DNA from: Lunatimonas lonarensis
Lineage (GTDB): Bacteria; Bacteroidota; Bacteroidia; Cytophagales; Cyclobacteriaceae
DNA length: 64,000 nucleotides
NCBI RefSeq assembly: GCF_000390185.1
Contig: NZ_AQHR01000088.1
Span: forward strand, 62,001-126,000
Direction of reading: 5' to 3'
Shown here piece after piece: positions 45,338 through 54,735 of this stretch. A program made the position numbers and the translations under genes. The notes under the pieces are model-generated. The model had not been told where the DNA came from, made no database searches, and saw nothing but the letters and a program-made list of their open reading frames with translations. Position 1 is the first letter of the stretch. Every line of letters begins with the position of its first letter.

Positions 45338-45781
45338 GTGGATACTTTAAGCTATAAGACCATTTCGGCGAACAAGGCTACGGTACAAAAAGAGTGGGTG
45401 GTTGTGGATGCCCATTCCTTGGTGCTAGGTCGGGTTGCCAGTGAGGTGGCAAAGATTTTAAGGGGTAAGCACAAGCCTAATTTTACTCCCCACGTAGACT
45501 GTGGCGACAACGTAATTGTTGTAAACGCAGAAAAGGTTAGGCTGACAGGTAAGAAGTGGAACGAAAAGGTATATGTGCGCCACACCGGTTATCCAGGTGG
45601 TCAGCGTATTGCCACTCCCCGGATTTTGATGGAGAAGTCTCCGATCACCTTGGTGGAGAAAGCGGTTCGGGGCATGCTTCCCAAAAACCGTTTGGGCAGG
45701 CAGTTGTACACCAACCTGCACGTCTATGCCGGTTCGGAGCATCCTCACAGCGCACAGCAACCAAAAGAAGTTAAATTTTAA
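45338..45781 (+). CDS. rplM: Ribosomal protein L13 (GTG start)
   Basis: 50S subunit protein, 147 residues. The Bacteroidota-type extended N-terminus (LSYKTISANKATVQKEWVVV), DAHSLVLGRVASEVAKILRG, NFTPHVDCGDNVIVVNAEKV, YVRHTGYPGGQR, RGMLPKNRLGRQL and LHVYAGSEHPHSAQQP are diagnostic. The start is GTG at 45338; no ATG in frame would keep the conserved N-terminal extension. It is followed by rpsI after 12 bp, the usual L13-S9 operon. Confidence 0.97.
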   Translation: MDTLSYKTISANKATVQKEWVVVDAHSLVLGRVASEVAKILRGKHKPNFTPHVDCGDNVIVVNAEKVRLTGKKWNEKVYVRHTGYPGGQRIATPRILMEKSPITLVEKAVRGMLPKNRLGRQLYTNLHVYAGSEHPHSAQQPKEVKF

Positions 45782-45793
45782 CGTCAGCCGTCA

Positions 45794-46180
45794 ATGGAAG
45801 TAATTAACACGATCGGAAGAAGAAAAACATCCGTGGCAAGGATTTACATGAAGCCGGGAAATGGCAATATCACCGTCAACAAAAGAGCGTTGGAGGTGTA
45901 TTTTCCGTTTGACCTGCATCAAATTGTGGTTAAGCAGCCTTTGGCACTCGTAAATCAGGACGGTGCCTACGACATTGCCATCAATGTAGATGGAGGAGGA
46001 ATCAAAGGACAGGCGGAAGCCATCCGAATGGCCATCTCCAGGGCACTTTGCGAAATCAACGGTGAGAACAGACCCCCCCTAAAGAAGGAAGGTTTCCTTA
46101 CCAGGGATTCTCGTATGGTGGAACGTAAGAAGGCGGGCCGAAGAAAAGCAAGAAGAAGATTCCAGTTCTCCAAACGTTAA
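45794..46180 (+). CDS. rpsI: Ribosomal protein S9
   Basis: 30S subunit protein, 128 residues, whose C-terminal tail reaches the P-site tRNA. Seen: [40 protein letters not shown] and the basic end [18 protein letters not shown] with the conserved terminal KR. In operon with rplM; rpsB follows after 57 bp. Confidence 0.97.
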   Translation: MEVINTIGRRKTSVARIYMKPGNGNITVNKRALEVYFPFDLHQIVVKQPLALVNQDGAYDIAINVDGGGIKGQAEAIRMAISRALCEINGENRPPLKKEGFLTRDSRMVERKKAGRRKARRRFQFSKR

Positions 46181-46237
46181 TCGTTGGGGCTGTATCTACT
46201 ATATTCGATACAACAACCTATATATCTTAATTATTAA

Positions 46238-46999
46238 ATGGCCAATATAGAATACAAAGACTTACTGGATGCTGGTGTTCACTTCGGACACTTAACGAGA
46301 AAGTGGGATCCGAGAATGGCACCCTATATCTTCATGGAGAAGAATGGGATCCATATCATCGATCTAAACAAAACGCTTGTTTGCCTTGAAGAAGCATCCA
46401 ACGCAATCAAGCAGATAGTACGCTCCGGAAAAAAAGTAATGTTCGTAGCTACTAAAAAACAAGCCAAAGATTTGGTGGCGGAGGAAGCAAGAAGGCTAAA
46501 AATGCCCTACGTTACCGAGCGATGGTTAGGTGGTATGATGACCAACTTTGCGACCATCCGCAAATCATTGAAGAAGATGTCCTCCATCGACAAATTGATG
46601 AAGGACGAAGCTTACAAAAACCTGGCAAAAAAAGAGCGACTAATGATCACTCGCCAGCGTGAGAAGCTTGAGTCGGTACTGGGCGGTATTGCCGACCTGA
46701 CCAGACTTCCTTCGGCATTGTTTGTAGTAGATATCAAAAGAGAACACATTGCGATATCCGAAGCAAAAAAGCTTGGTATCCCTGTTTTTGCATTGGTGGA
46801 TACAAACTCCAACCCAAATGAGGTGGATTTTCCTATCCCAGCCAATGACGATGCATTCAAATCAATCTCTCTCCTGGTGAAAGCCTTTGGTGCAGCCATA
46901 GAGGAAGGGTTGGCAGAACGCAAAAAAGATAAAGACGACGCAAAACTCTCTGAAGAAGAGGAGGCAAAAAAAGCAGTTGACGCGGAGTCAAACGAGTAA
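46238..46999 (+). CDS. rpsB: Ribosomal protein S2
   Basis: 30S subunit protein, 253 residues. Motifs: [72 protein letters not shown] and [20 protein letters not shown]. The acidic, Lys/Glu-rich tail ([18 protein letters not shown]) is a lineage feature. A strong hairpin terminator follows before tsf. Confidence 0.97.
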   Translation: MANIEYKDLLDAGVHFGHLTRKWDPRMAPYIFMEKNGIHIIDLNKTLVCLEEASNAIKQIVRSGKKVMFVATKKQAKDLVAEEARRLKMPYVTERWLGGMMTNFATIRKSLKKMSSIDKLMKDEAYKNLAKKERLMITRQREKLESVLGGIADLTRLPSALFVVDIKREHIAISEAKKLGIPVFALVDTNSNPNEVDFPIPANDDAFKSISLLVKAFGAAIEEGLAERKKDKDDAKLSEEEEAKKAVDAESNE

Positions 47000-47021
47000 T
47001 CCACAATGATTTTAGTATTTC

Positions 47022-47060
47022 AAAAAATTGAACATCGGATGACCTGATGTTCAATTTTTT
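47022..47060 (+). terminator. Hairpin terminator or attenuator between rpsB and tsf
   Basis: Fifteen-bp perfect stem (47022-47036 with 47046-47060, core TTGAACATC/GATGTTCAA), 9-base loop, with the right arm ending in six T followed by GTTTTT. It lies 22 bp after the rpsB stop and would uncouple tsf unless read-through occurs. Confidence 0.82.
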
Positions 47061-47143
47061 GTTTTTGACTGACACCCTGTCCCCACTTAGGTGAAGGAGA
47101 CGTAAGTTTCAAAAAAACACATTCAAAATAAACGACTATTACA

Positions 47144-47974
47144 ATGGCTATTACTGCACAAGAGGTAAACAAACTGAGACAAATGACCGGAGCCGGCATG
47201 ATGGACTGTAAAAAAGCCCTGACCGAAGCCGAAGGCGATTTTGAAAAAGCTATTGACATCCTTCGTAAAAAAGGACAAAAAGTATCTGCTTCAAGAGCTG
47301 ACAGAGAAACCAAAGAAGGTGTTGTAGTTACCCACATTGCCGAAGACGGTAAAGCGGGCACCCTGCTTTCCCTTACTTGTGAAACCGACTTTGTTGCTAA
47401 AAACGAAGAATTTGGATCCCTTGCCAATGCCATCCTGGATCTGGCAGTAAAAGAAAACGCCGCTTCCATCGAAGCTATCTTGGCGCTTCCTTACGAGGGA
47501 ATCACCGTCGGTGAGAAAATCACCGAAATGACCGGTAAAATCGGTGAAAAAATTGAAGTTTCCCACTTTGAAAAAGTAAGCGGTGACCAGGCTGTAGCCT
47601 ATATCCATTCCAATGGCAAATTAGGTGTGTTGGTAGCACTTAAAAACACTGGTGGCAACGACGCAGAAGAAGCCGGTAAGGACGTGGCCATGCAAATCGC
47701 CGCCATGAACCCGGTAGCTGTTGACAAAGACGGTGTAGACGCTTCTGTGGTAGAACGTGAAATCGAGGTAGGCAAAGAACAAGCCCGCCAAGAAGGCAAG
47801 GCTGAGGAAATGCTGGAAAAGATTGCTTTGGGCAAGCTGAACAAATTCTACAAAGAAAACACCCTGCTTAGCCAAGCTTTCGTAAAAGACAACAGCAAAA
47901 CCATCGCCCAATACTTGGACGGAGTTTCGAAAGGTTTGACTGTAGCCGCATTTAAGCGAGTATCCATCGGATAA
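47144..47974 (+). CDS. tsf: Elongation factor Ts
   Basis: Guanine-nucleotide exchange factor for EF-Tu, 276 residues. The N-terminal UBA-like signature is VNKLRQMTGAGMMDCKKAL; the core has EGVVVTHIAEDGKAGTLLSL and the Phe-containing CETDFVAKNEEFGSLA; the second half carries GKDVAMQIAAMNPVAV and LLSQAFVKDNSKTIAQYL. Length is normal. It ends at a shared hairpin that lies between it and the convergent cyclophilin gene. Confidence 0.97.
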   Translation: MAITAQEVNKLRQMTGAGMMDCKKALTEAEGDFEKAIDILRKKGQKVSASRADRETKEGVVVTHIAEDGKAGTLLSLTCETDFVAKNEEFGSLANAILDLAVKENAASIEAILALPYEGITVGEKITEMTGKIGEKIEVSHFEKVSGDQAVAYIHSNGKLGVLVALKNTGGNDAEEAGKDVAMQIAAMNPVAVDKDGVDASVVEREIEVGKEQARQEGKAEEMLEKIALGKLNKFYKENTLLSQAFVKDNSKTIAQYLDGVSKGLTVAAFKRVSIG

Positions 47975-48006
47975 TACCTAGCTTTATTGTTACCTATCAG
48001 AAAAAA

Positions 48007-48041
48007 TGCCGCAGTGAGTTATCGCTACGGCAATTTTTTTT
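48007..48041. terminator. Shared terminator of tsf and the cyclophilin operon
   Basis: TGCCGCAGTG (48007-48016) pairs imperfectly with CGCTACGGCA (48023-48032), flanked by six A on the left (48001-48006) and eight T on the right (48034-48041), so it can act on both strands. Confidence 0.72.
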
Positions 48042-48055
48042 ATCAGCAACTCCCC

Positions 48056-48637
48056 CTACTTCCGAACTATCCGGTGAATTCGCACCGAATCAATCAGGTA
48101 TTGTCCTACGTTTTCAAGTCCCTGAATGGTTCTGACTACAGGCATGCCGGCGGTAACCTGACCAAAGGCTGCAAACCCCTGTCCATCGGGGTTCCGCTTG
48201 CCTGCAAAATCCAACTCCGGCTGATCCCCAATACAGATAAAAAAGCTGCTTTGGGCACTGTGGGGCGTGGCTCTCGCCATAGATAATGTTCCATCTCGAT
48301 GGCTAAGTCCCGTCATCTCCGTGGTTTCCAGCTGAATGGCGGGCAGCAGTTGCTCCTCGGCCACGTTCCCGCCTTGGATGACCTCAATTTTTACCTCTCG
48401 GTCGGCTTCGTTTTCCGGAGTACAGACACGGAAAAATGTGGATCCCTCATAGGCTCCACTTTCCACATAGGCCAAAAAGTTGGCCACGGTATTCGGCGCC
48501 TGCTTGGGAAATAACTGCACCTCAATATCTCCCAACTCCGTGGCGATTACATAATACTCCGCCTTTTCACGGCACCCAAATAGGACTAATACCATGCACA
48601 GAACGAATAATCCGCTGCGAAAACATGAAATGATCAT
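48056..48637 (-). CDS. Cyclophilin-type peptidyl-prolyl isomerase, lipoprotein
   Basis: A 193-residue protein with lipobox LVLFGC (Cys at 22), so a membrane-anchored periplasmic folding catalyst. Cyclophilin motifs: TELGDIEVQLFPKQAPNTVA, FFRVC with IEVIQGGN, GTLSMARATPHSAQSSFFIC and GQGFAAFGQVTAGMPVV. The catalytic Arg sits in TFFRV. Its ATG overlaps the stop of the S9 peptidase gene by 4 bp, so the two are translationally coupled. Confidence 0.92.
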   Translation of the reverse strand: MIISCFRSGLFVLCMVLVLFGCREKAEYYVIATELGDIEVQLFPKQAPNTVANFLAYVESGAYEGSTFFRVCTPENEADREVKIEVIQGGNVAEEQLLPAIQLETTEMTGLSHRDGTLSMARATPHSAQSSFFICIGDQPELDFAGKRNPDGQGFAAFGQVTAGMPVVRTIQGLENVGQYLIDSVRIHRIVRK

Positions 48638-50994
48638 TTTAATAACGTTTGGTTAAAGAGTTTTAAAATACGCCTGTATTCGTCCGTCCAACTGCTGGGC
48701 TCCACAAAACCATGGTCCTCGGCGGGGTACACAGCAAGCTCCCAGTTATCTTTTCCCAACTCAATCAGCCGCTGTGTTAGACGTACAATATCCTGAAAAT
48801 GCACATTTACATCCACCATGCCATGCGCCATTAGCAGGTGGCCACGCAGACCCTCCGCAAAATAAATGGGGGACGAACGCCTATAGGCGATGGGGTCATC
48901 CGATGGCTCGTTCAAAATATTGGCAGTATACGGATGGTTGTAGTGGGCCCAGTCTGTGACGGAACGCAACGCAGCCCCACTTTTGAACGTCTCCGGCTCA
49001 TTAAACAGTGCCATTAGGGTAATGAAACCACCATAGCTACCCCCATAAATCCCGATGCTTTCCGGAGCTATCCCGTGGCTGGAAACCAAATACCGGGCAC
49101 CATCCACCTGATCCGAAAGATCCTTGCCTCCCATATGACGGTAAATGGCCGTTCGCCAATCCCGCCCGTAACCGGCACTCCCCCGGTAATCGATATCCAG
49201 TACGGTATACCCTAAGTCGGCAAGCAGATTATGGAACATGTACTCCCTAAAATAGGAGGACCACCATTTGTGCACATTCTGCAAATAACCGGCACCATGC
49301 ACAAAGATTACCGCGGCACCATTTCCTCTTTCCGGTTCGGGGAGGTAAAGTCGGGCAGGAACCTCTTTCCCATCGTTTGCCGTAAAGGTTACCAGTCGGG
49401 GATCCCGCCAAGGATAGGACTTGAAATCGGCAGATTGCCCAGCTGTAATGGGCTCCGGGTGGCCTCCAGCCCTATTGGGTTGTAGGTACAGTTCCCATGG
49501 TTTATTGCTGTAAGAATGTCGGATCGCCAGCCATTTTTCATCTGGAGAAAGAGCAACCTCATTATTCCCTTCTAGGCTGGTGAGTTGGGTCATTTTACCC
49601 CCCATAAGCGGCATCCGATAAAAATGCCGTTCTCCAGGATGCGCCTCCGAAGTGGTAAGGTACCAATGCTTCTTGTCTACAGACAGTATAGGGTCAAACA
49701 CCTCAAATGCTCCCTCGGTCAAAGCCTTTTTCTTTCCTTCCGCAACATGCAACAAGTATAGATGGGAATACCCACTTTCCTCGGACTGAAAGTAAATATG
49801 CTCTCCGTCAGGAAGCCAGCCTAGGATACCGCCCGATCCCGACCACCCTATTCCCGGTCCTGCTACCCAAGCCTCGTCACGCTGTCGATCCAAGCTCCGC
49901 ACTTTCCCTGATGGTAAGTCCACCGCAATGATCCACCGGTCCTTATTATCTGTGGAACGTAGCTGGGCCACTGCCTGGCTCCCACGGGAACTGAAAACCG
50001 CCTGCGAAAAGATCAGCCTGCGCTCCATTTTACGCCAGTCCCTGTCTGGATAATCCGATGAAAAATCAGGCAGGTCACCAAGACCTGGTAAATCCCCCGG
50101 ATCGACCCTAAAGACCGTATCCCGCTCCAGGTCGTAAATTGCCAGGGCCGACTCAGCCATCTGGGCCCCTACCTTTGGCCTAGCCGAAAGATCCGAAGTA
50201 TACCCACTGGCAGCAATGAAATCAGGCACTGCAGTGCCTTTATTGTCAGCCGGCGTAGTCAACAGCAGGGAAACGTACCTGGCATCATCCGAAATCCTGA
50301 GGTTGCTTACCTGTTGCTTACCTAGATAAAAGGTGAACCTTTCTTTTACCGCCTTTTCCTTAGCCAGCGAGTCGGTTCGTTTCGCTTTCTCTTCCCGCTG
50401 CCTTACCACTTGCAACAGGTTCAGGTTGTCCTCCTTCAACCATGCTTCCTGCTCCGTAGCCTTCTCCTCTGTCTTGTCGCCGGGTTTGACCTGAGTCAAC
50501 TTATGTAAGGATCCCGACTTAAGCCGGTAGAGATACGCATCATTTCCATGGCGAAAGCCTATGGATGCTCCCTTTTCAATAAATTGCAGATCCTGTACGC
50601 TCCCCCCAAGCTGGAGCAACTCCTTTTCCGAACGGGTTGGTAAATCGTACAGGGTAAGAACGCCATTTTTCACATAGACCTTCTTGGATTTTCCCTCATC
50701 GAATACCCCCCTAAGCGGCACCATAGCCCGCTCCTGCTCCCAATTCAGTTTGGAAATCTGCCGACTGCGGACACTTAAACGGTGCAGGGAATCTGCCGGA
50801 TCTCCATCCGGATTGTACTTAAAGTAGACGGCCTCACCGTGATCATCCCAAACGACGTCAGACGGAAAGGTACCCATCCACTTGGGATCCCGCATGATCT
50901 TTTCAACTGAAAGAGCGGATTGCTGTCCAAAGGCAATCGGGGCCAAAAGACAGGTCAATACCAGAAGAAGAATATGCCTACTTAAATAAATCAT
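48634..50994 (-). CDS. S9-family serine peptidase (prolyl oligopeptidase/DPP IV-like), exported
   Basis: A 786-residue exported peptidase. After a signal peptide (HILLLVLTCLLAPIAFGQQ) comes a beta-propeller (about 30-520; e.g. GGILGWLPDGEHIYFQSEES, LYLLHVAEGKK) and a C-terminal alpha/beta hydrolase with the nucleophile in IGIYGGSYGGFITLMALF, the Asp in MAHGMVDVNVHFQD and the His in YPAEDHGFVEP. ATG 50994 is preferred over 51030, since the signal peptide starts there. Sits upstream of and coupled to the cyclophilin gene. Confidence 0.93.
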   Translation of the reverse strand: MIYLSRHILLLVLTCLLAPIAFGQQSALSVEKIMRDPKWMGTFPSDVVWDDHGEAVYFKYNPDGDPADSLHRLSVRSRQISKLNWEQERAMVPLRGVFDEGKSKKVYVKNGVLTLYDLPTRSEKELLQLGGSVQDLQFIEKGASIGFRHGNDAYLYRLKSGSLHKLTQVKPGDKTEEKATEQEAWLKEDNLNLLQVVRQREEKAKRTDSLAKEKAVKERFTFYLGKQQVSNLRISDDARYVSLLLTTPADNKGTAVPDFIAASGYTSDLSARPKVGAQMAESALAIYDLERDTVFRVDPGDLPGLGDLPDFSSDYPDRDWRKMERRLIFSQAVFSSRGSQAVAQLRSTDNKDRWIIAVDLPSGKVRSLDRQRDEAWVAGPGIGWSGSGGILGWLPDGEHIYFQSEESGYSHLYLLHVAEGKKKALTEGAFEVFDPILSVDKKHWYLTTSEAHPGERHFYRMPLMGGKMTQLTSLEGNNEVALSPDEKWLAIRHSYSNKPWELYLQPNRAGGHPEPITAGQSADFKSYPWRDPRLVTFTANDGKEVPARLYLPEPERGNGAAVIFVHGAGYLQNVHKWWSSYFREYMFHNLLADLGYTVLDIDYRGSAGYGRDWRTAIYRHMGGKDLSDQVDGARYLVSSHGIAPESIGIYGGSYGGFITLMALFNEPETFKSGAALRSVTDWAHYNHPYTANILNEPSDDPIAYRRSSPIYFAEGLRGHLLMAHGMVDVNVHFQDIVRLTQRLIELGKDNWELAVYPAEDHGFVEPSSWTDEYRRILKLFNQTLLK

Positions 50995-51077
50995 CAAAGC
51001 ATGGGTTTTATAGTGATCGGCTTTGCTCATATAAAGAACCTAAAACGCAATTTACCTACTTACCTGCAAACAAACGG

Positions 51078-52172
51078 TCAGGTAATTGCCTGTTTCAATG
51101 TGGTAACCAAGTTTTGTTCCGCCCGCGCGGCTAAGTCATGCGCAGAAAAATCCAAGTCAGGAAGCTGCAACACCCGATCGAAGCCGCTGTTCGTGGCATC
51201 CGTTCCGGACGTAACCAGCCAAATCTCTTTACCTGCCTCCTTGGCCAACTTCAGCAGTTCGTGGCTGCCCTTCCCCTGATCCGACTGACTGTCATACCTG
51301 CCTTCGCCAGTCACGATACGATCTGCTCTGCCAATTCGATCCGCCATGTGCACTTTGTCAAAAAAGTACCTGGCACCGGACACCAAGTTAGTCTCAAAAA
51401 ACGGGCTCAACCCCAACGCAATTCCTCCCGCCGCACCAAAACCCGGTTTATCCTCCACCTCCCGATTTGACTTGCGCCCAAAAAGATGTACCAAACTGCG
51501 GGAGGCTTCTTCAAACGCCGGAAAATCCTCCAGTTTCAATCCCTTTTGCGGGCCAAACACAGGGATAGCCCCCCGCTCTCCAAAATACGTATTGTCCACA
51601 TCACAGAGGATGGTAAACTTCAAATCGCTCCAAGGCCTTGTCTGCTGAATATGGGCGATTTTTGACAGAAATCCGGGTGAAAAGACCGGTATTTCCCGCC
51701 CATTTTCATCCAAAAACAAAAATCCCAACGCCCGTAAAATGCCCGTGCCCAAATCTACGGTTGCACTGCCTCCCAGTCCGAGTACCACCTCCGTTGCACC
51801 TAGATCTACCGCCCGGAGAATCAACTCCCCCGTTCCATAGGAGCTGGCCGTCCAGGGATCCCGTTCACGGGCATGCAGCCATTTGATTCCTGAGACGGTT
51901 GATACGTCTACAAATGCGGTTTTGGAATTTGCTTCAAACCCAAAGAATCCTTCGATGGGGCGGCCAAGCGGGCCACAGGCTTGGAGTACCACCCTTTCCA
52001 TGCCCAAAATATCGGACAGCAAGTGGCAGGTACCGTCGCCACCGTCGGCTATTGGGCATAGTTCCACCTGATGAGAGGCGTCCCCATCGAGGATGGCTTT
52101 TTCGATGAGAGCAGCAGCCCGGTCGGCTTCAATGGTACCCTTAAATGCATTCGGTGCTACTAACCATTTCAT
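51078..52172 (-). CDS. Glycerate kinase (GlxK/GarK type)
   Basis: Phosphorylates D-glycerate, feeding it into glycolysis. A 364-residue cytoplasmic enzyme: VAPNAFKGTIEADRAAALIE, CPIADGGDGTCHLLSDIL, EVVLGLGGSATVDLGTGILR, GFGAAGGIALGLSPFF and DRIVTGEGRYDSQSDQGKG. I place the start at the ATG at 52172 (MKWLVAPNAF). The frame stays open 124 codons further, but that stretch is an out-of-frame shadow of the symporter gene. Overlaps the symporter stop by 4 bp (ATGA). Confidence 0.93.
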   Translation of the reverse strand: MKWLVAPNAFKGTIEADRAAALIEKAILDGDASHQVELCPIADGGDGTCHLLSDILGMERVVLQACGPLGRPIEGFFGFEANSKTAFVDVSTVSGIKWLHARERDPWTASSYGTGELILRAVDLGATEVVLGLGGSATVDLGTGILRALGFLFLDENGREIPVFSPGFLSKIAHIQQTRPWSDLKFTILCDVDNTYFGERGAIPVFGPQKGLKLEDFPAFEEASRSLVHLFGRKSNREVEDKPGFGAAGGIALGLSPFFETNLVSGARYFFDKVHMADRIGRADRIVTGEGRYDSQSDQGKGSHELLKLAKEAGKEIWLVTSGTDATNSGFDRVLQLPDLDFSAHDLAARAEQNLVTTLKQAIT

Positions 52173-53572
52173 GTGTCCATGTTTTTCATCCGTTGGAAAT
52201 AATCCCTTGATGCCTCCCGCACCTTGGGCGATAGGTATAGTGCCGATATCATGGTAGGGAATGCCATCACGGCATACATCGCATCTACAAAACTCATCAC
52301 CACGCTCAGAGAAGTCACCGCACCTCCCACCAAGGTCGCCAAGTAGAAATAATTGTAATAGTCCGCTTTGTCGGCTCCAAACAGGTAATTGAAGCACTTG
52401 TGCCCGTAGTAGGAATAGGTAAACATGGTAGAGAGTGCAAACACCAACACCGAAACCATCAGCAAGTACTTGCCTATCCCCGGCAACCCTTGCTCGAAAG
52501 CCGACAGCGTAAGCAAGACCCCATCTTTTTCGCCTGTCTGCCAAACGCCCGTCACCATGATGGCCAAGGCGGTCAGGGTACAGACCACGATGGTGTCTAT
52601 AAATGGCCCTAACATGGCGATCAGCCCTTCCCGCACCGGCTCGCTGTTTTTGGACGCACCATGTACCATGGGAGCTGTTCCAATTCCCGCTTCATTGGAA
52701 AATGCCGCCCGCCGGGCTCCGATGATGATTACCTGCCCGACAGCACCACCCAAGACCGCATCTCCGGTAAAAGCATCCTGCAATATCAACCAAAGCATCT
52801 CCGGCACCTGTCCAACGTTCTTCCCTAAAATAACGAGTACACTTATAAAGTATACCGTCACCATAAAAGGTACCAAGCGGGAGGCCACTTTGGCGATCCG
52901 CTGAATACCCCCGAGGATTACTGTAGCAACCAACCCCATCAATATCAGCCCAATGGCCCAGCGCGTAGGCATACCCTGATCCAATCCAAAGGGTTCCAAC
53001 ATGACAGCGCGCAGAACGGCTGTAAGCTGATTGGCCTGAAAAATCACCAATAGGCCCAAAATTCCCGCCACGCAAAATATCACCGACAGAAATTTCCATT
53101 TTTTGCCCATTCCTTCCTCTATCACATACATGGGACCTCCCTGTACATGGCCGGAGGAATCCGTCCCTCTGTACATGATCGCCAGTGTGCAGGTAAAAAA
53201 CTTGGTGGCCATGCCTACAAAAGCGGACATCCACATCCAAAAGATGGCCCCGGGCCCACCCATGCCGATGGCGAGGGCAACACCGGAGATATTTCCAAGA
53301 CCCACCGTGGCAGCTACGGCAGAGGATAGCGCCTGCAAGGATGTGATGTCGCCGGTGGCATTGGGGTCATCGTACTTGCCTCCAACGACCTTCAGGGCAT
53401 GCTTAAATCCTACAAAAGGGATAAAGCCCGAATAAACAAACATGTAGAGCCCGCCGCCGAGCAATAGCAGCAACAGCGGCGTACCCCATATCCAATTACT
53501 AAATTCAATGATTAAATCTCCCACGTCGGTCGGTTTTGGTTGTTGGTAGGTTTTCGGGTACAAAATAGCCAT
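52169..53572 (-). CDS. AGCS-family amino acid:sodium symporter (alanine/glycine carrier)
   Basis: A 467-residue inner-membrane carrier importing alanine or glycine with Na+. Helices and motifs: SAVAATVGLGNISGVALAIG, GGPGAIFWMWMSAFVGMATK, GGPMYVIEEGMGKKWKFLS, AAFSNEAGIGTAPMVHGASK and FIDTIVVCTLTALAIMVTG. ATG 53572 is chosen over TTG 53581. Its stop overlaps the glycerate kinase start, suggesting that the imported amino acid is broken down via glycerate (serine/glycine-type catabolism, inference). Divergent from proB. Confidence 0.93.
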   Translation of the reverse strand: MAILYPKTYQQPKPTDVGDLIIEFSNWIWGTPLLLLLLGGGLYMFVYSGFIPFVGFKHALKVVGGKYDDPNATGDITSLQALSSAVAATVGLGNISGVALAIGMGGPGAIFWMWMSAFVGMATKFFTCTLAIMYRGTDSSGHVQGGPMYVIEEGMGKKWKFLSVIFCVAGILGLLVIFQANQLTAVLRAVMLEPFGLDQGMPTRWAIGLILMGLVATVILGGIQRIAKVASRLVPFMVTVYFISVLVILGKNVGQVPEMLWLILQDAFTGDAVLGGAVGQVIIIGARRAAFSNEAGIGTAPMVHGASKNSEPVREGLIAMLGPFIDTIVVCTLTALAIMVTGVWQTGEKDGVLLTLSAFEQGLPGIGKYLLMVSVLVFALSTMFTYSYYGHKCFNYLFGADKADYYNYFYLATLVGGAVTSLSVVMSFVDAMYAVMAFPTMISALYLSPKVREASRDYFQRMKNMDT

Positions 53573-53588
53573 ATTGCCCAAAGAGTTC

Positions 53589-53596
53589 TATTTTTG
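53589..53596 (+). promoter_or_regulatory. -7 box of proB
   Basis: TATTTTTG matches TAnnTTTG, 34 bp before the proB ATG. No clear -33 element was found. Confidence 0.38.
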
Positions 53597-53630
53597 TGCC
53601 TATTAAATTCACGCCAAACCCCATGTTTTT

Positions 53631-54707
53631 ATGGCCAAGACGGTTGTCATCAAAATAGGCTCCAATGTACTGACCCAGGACGATGGCACTCCTGACCACA
53701 ACCGCATGGCCTCCTTGGTGAGCCAAATGGTATTTCTCAAGGAGATCGGTCACCAAATTGTACTGGTTACCTCGGGCGCGGTAGCCTTTGGCCGAAAGGC
53801 CCTGCCCCTCAACCCAAAGACGGATTCCATCACCAAAAAGCAGGTTTGGGCCTCTATCGGTCAGATTGAGCTGATCCGCTCCTATAAAAACCTCTTTCTG
53901 GAAAAAGGCCATACCGTTGCCCAACTGATGGTTACCAAAGAGGACTTTCGCGACCGGGTACATTACCTCAATATGAAAAACTGCCTGGATGGGCTGCTCA
54001 AAAACCAGGTGATCCCGGTGATCAACGAAAACGATGCGGTGGCGGTCACCGAACTGATGTTTACCGATAACGACGAGCTGGCGGGATTGGTAGCGGCCAT
54101 GATCGATGCCAACAGTTTGGTACTGCTTACAAACGTGGATGGTATTTACAAAGGACACCCCTCAGATCCCTCCTCGGAACTCATCACCAAAGTGGGTAGG
54201 CAGGTACCCGACCTCAGTCAATACATCACCACCGGCAAATCCTCCTTTGGAAGGGGAGGCATGCTCACCAAGATGACCATGGCCAAAAAATCAGCGGATC
54301 TGGGCATCGAAGTATTGATAGCCAATGGTAAACGGGACGATGTATTAAAGGGGTTTGCGGATGGCACGCTGGTATGCACCTACTTTGAACCGGGCAAAAC
54401 CCGACACAACCAGAAAAAATGGATCGCCCACAGTGAAAACTACTCCAAAGGCGAAGTAGTGGTGAACGAAGGTGCCAAAAATGCCCTCAATTCCCAAAAA
54501 ATAACCAGCCTCCTTCCCATAGGGATCGTAGCTGCAAAAGGCGATTTTCTGAAAGGTGACATCATCCGAATCGTGGACGAGGCGGGCCAGATACTGGGCT
54601 TGGGAAAAGCGGAGTATGGGGCCAGTTCAGCAGCGGAGAAAATCGGGCAGCCGCATCAGCGACCCTTGGTGCATTACGACTACCTATACCTTTACGACCT
54701 AAAATAA
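53631..54707 (+). CDS. proB: Glutamate 5-kinase
   Basis: First step of proline synthesis (ATP-dependent phosphorylation of glutamate). The 358-residue protein starts [20 protein letters not shown], has [54 protein letters not shown] with [28 protein letters not shown], and a C-terminal PUA domain (about 265-340). Length is standard for the PUA-containing form. Operon with proA, 28 bp downstream. Confidence 0.95.
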   Translation: MAKTVVIKIGSNVLTQDDGTPDHNRMASLVSQMVFLKEIGHQIVLVTSGAVAFGRKALPLNPKTDSITKKQVWASIGQIELIRSYKNLFLEKGHTVAQLMVTKEDFRDRVHYLNMKNCLDGLLKNQVIPVINENDAVAVTELMFTDNDELAGLVAAMIDANSLVLLTNVDGIYKGHPSDPSSELITKVGRQVPDLSQYITTGKSSFGRGGMLTKMTMAKKSADLGIEVLIANGKRDDVLKGFADGTLVCTYFEPGKTRHNQKKWIAHSENYSKGEVVVNEGAKNALNSQKITSLLPIGIVAAKGDFLKGDIIRIVDEAGQILGLGKAEYGASSAAEKIGQPHQRPLVHYDYLYLYDLK

Positions 54708-54735
54708 TCATCCAATTACCGAATTAAAAGCTATT

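Noticed and set aside
52173-52544. N-terminal extension of the glycerate kinase frame
   Set aside because: The added residues are low-complexity and lie over the symporter gene in another frame; the true start MKWLVAPNAF is at 52172.
53505-54158. Antisense reading frame over proB
   Set aside because: Opposite the conserved proB gene, with no recognisable motif.
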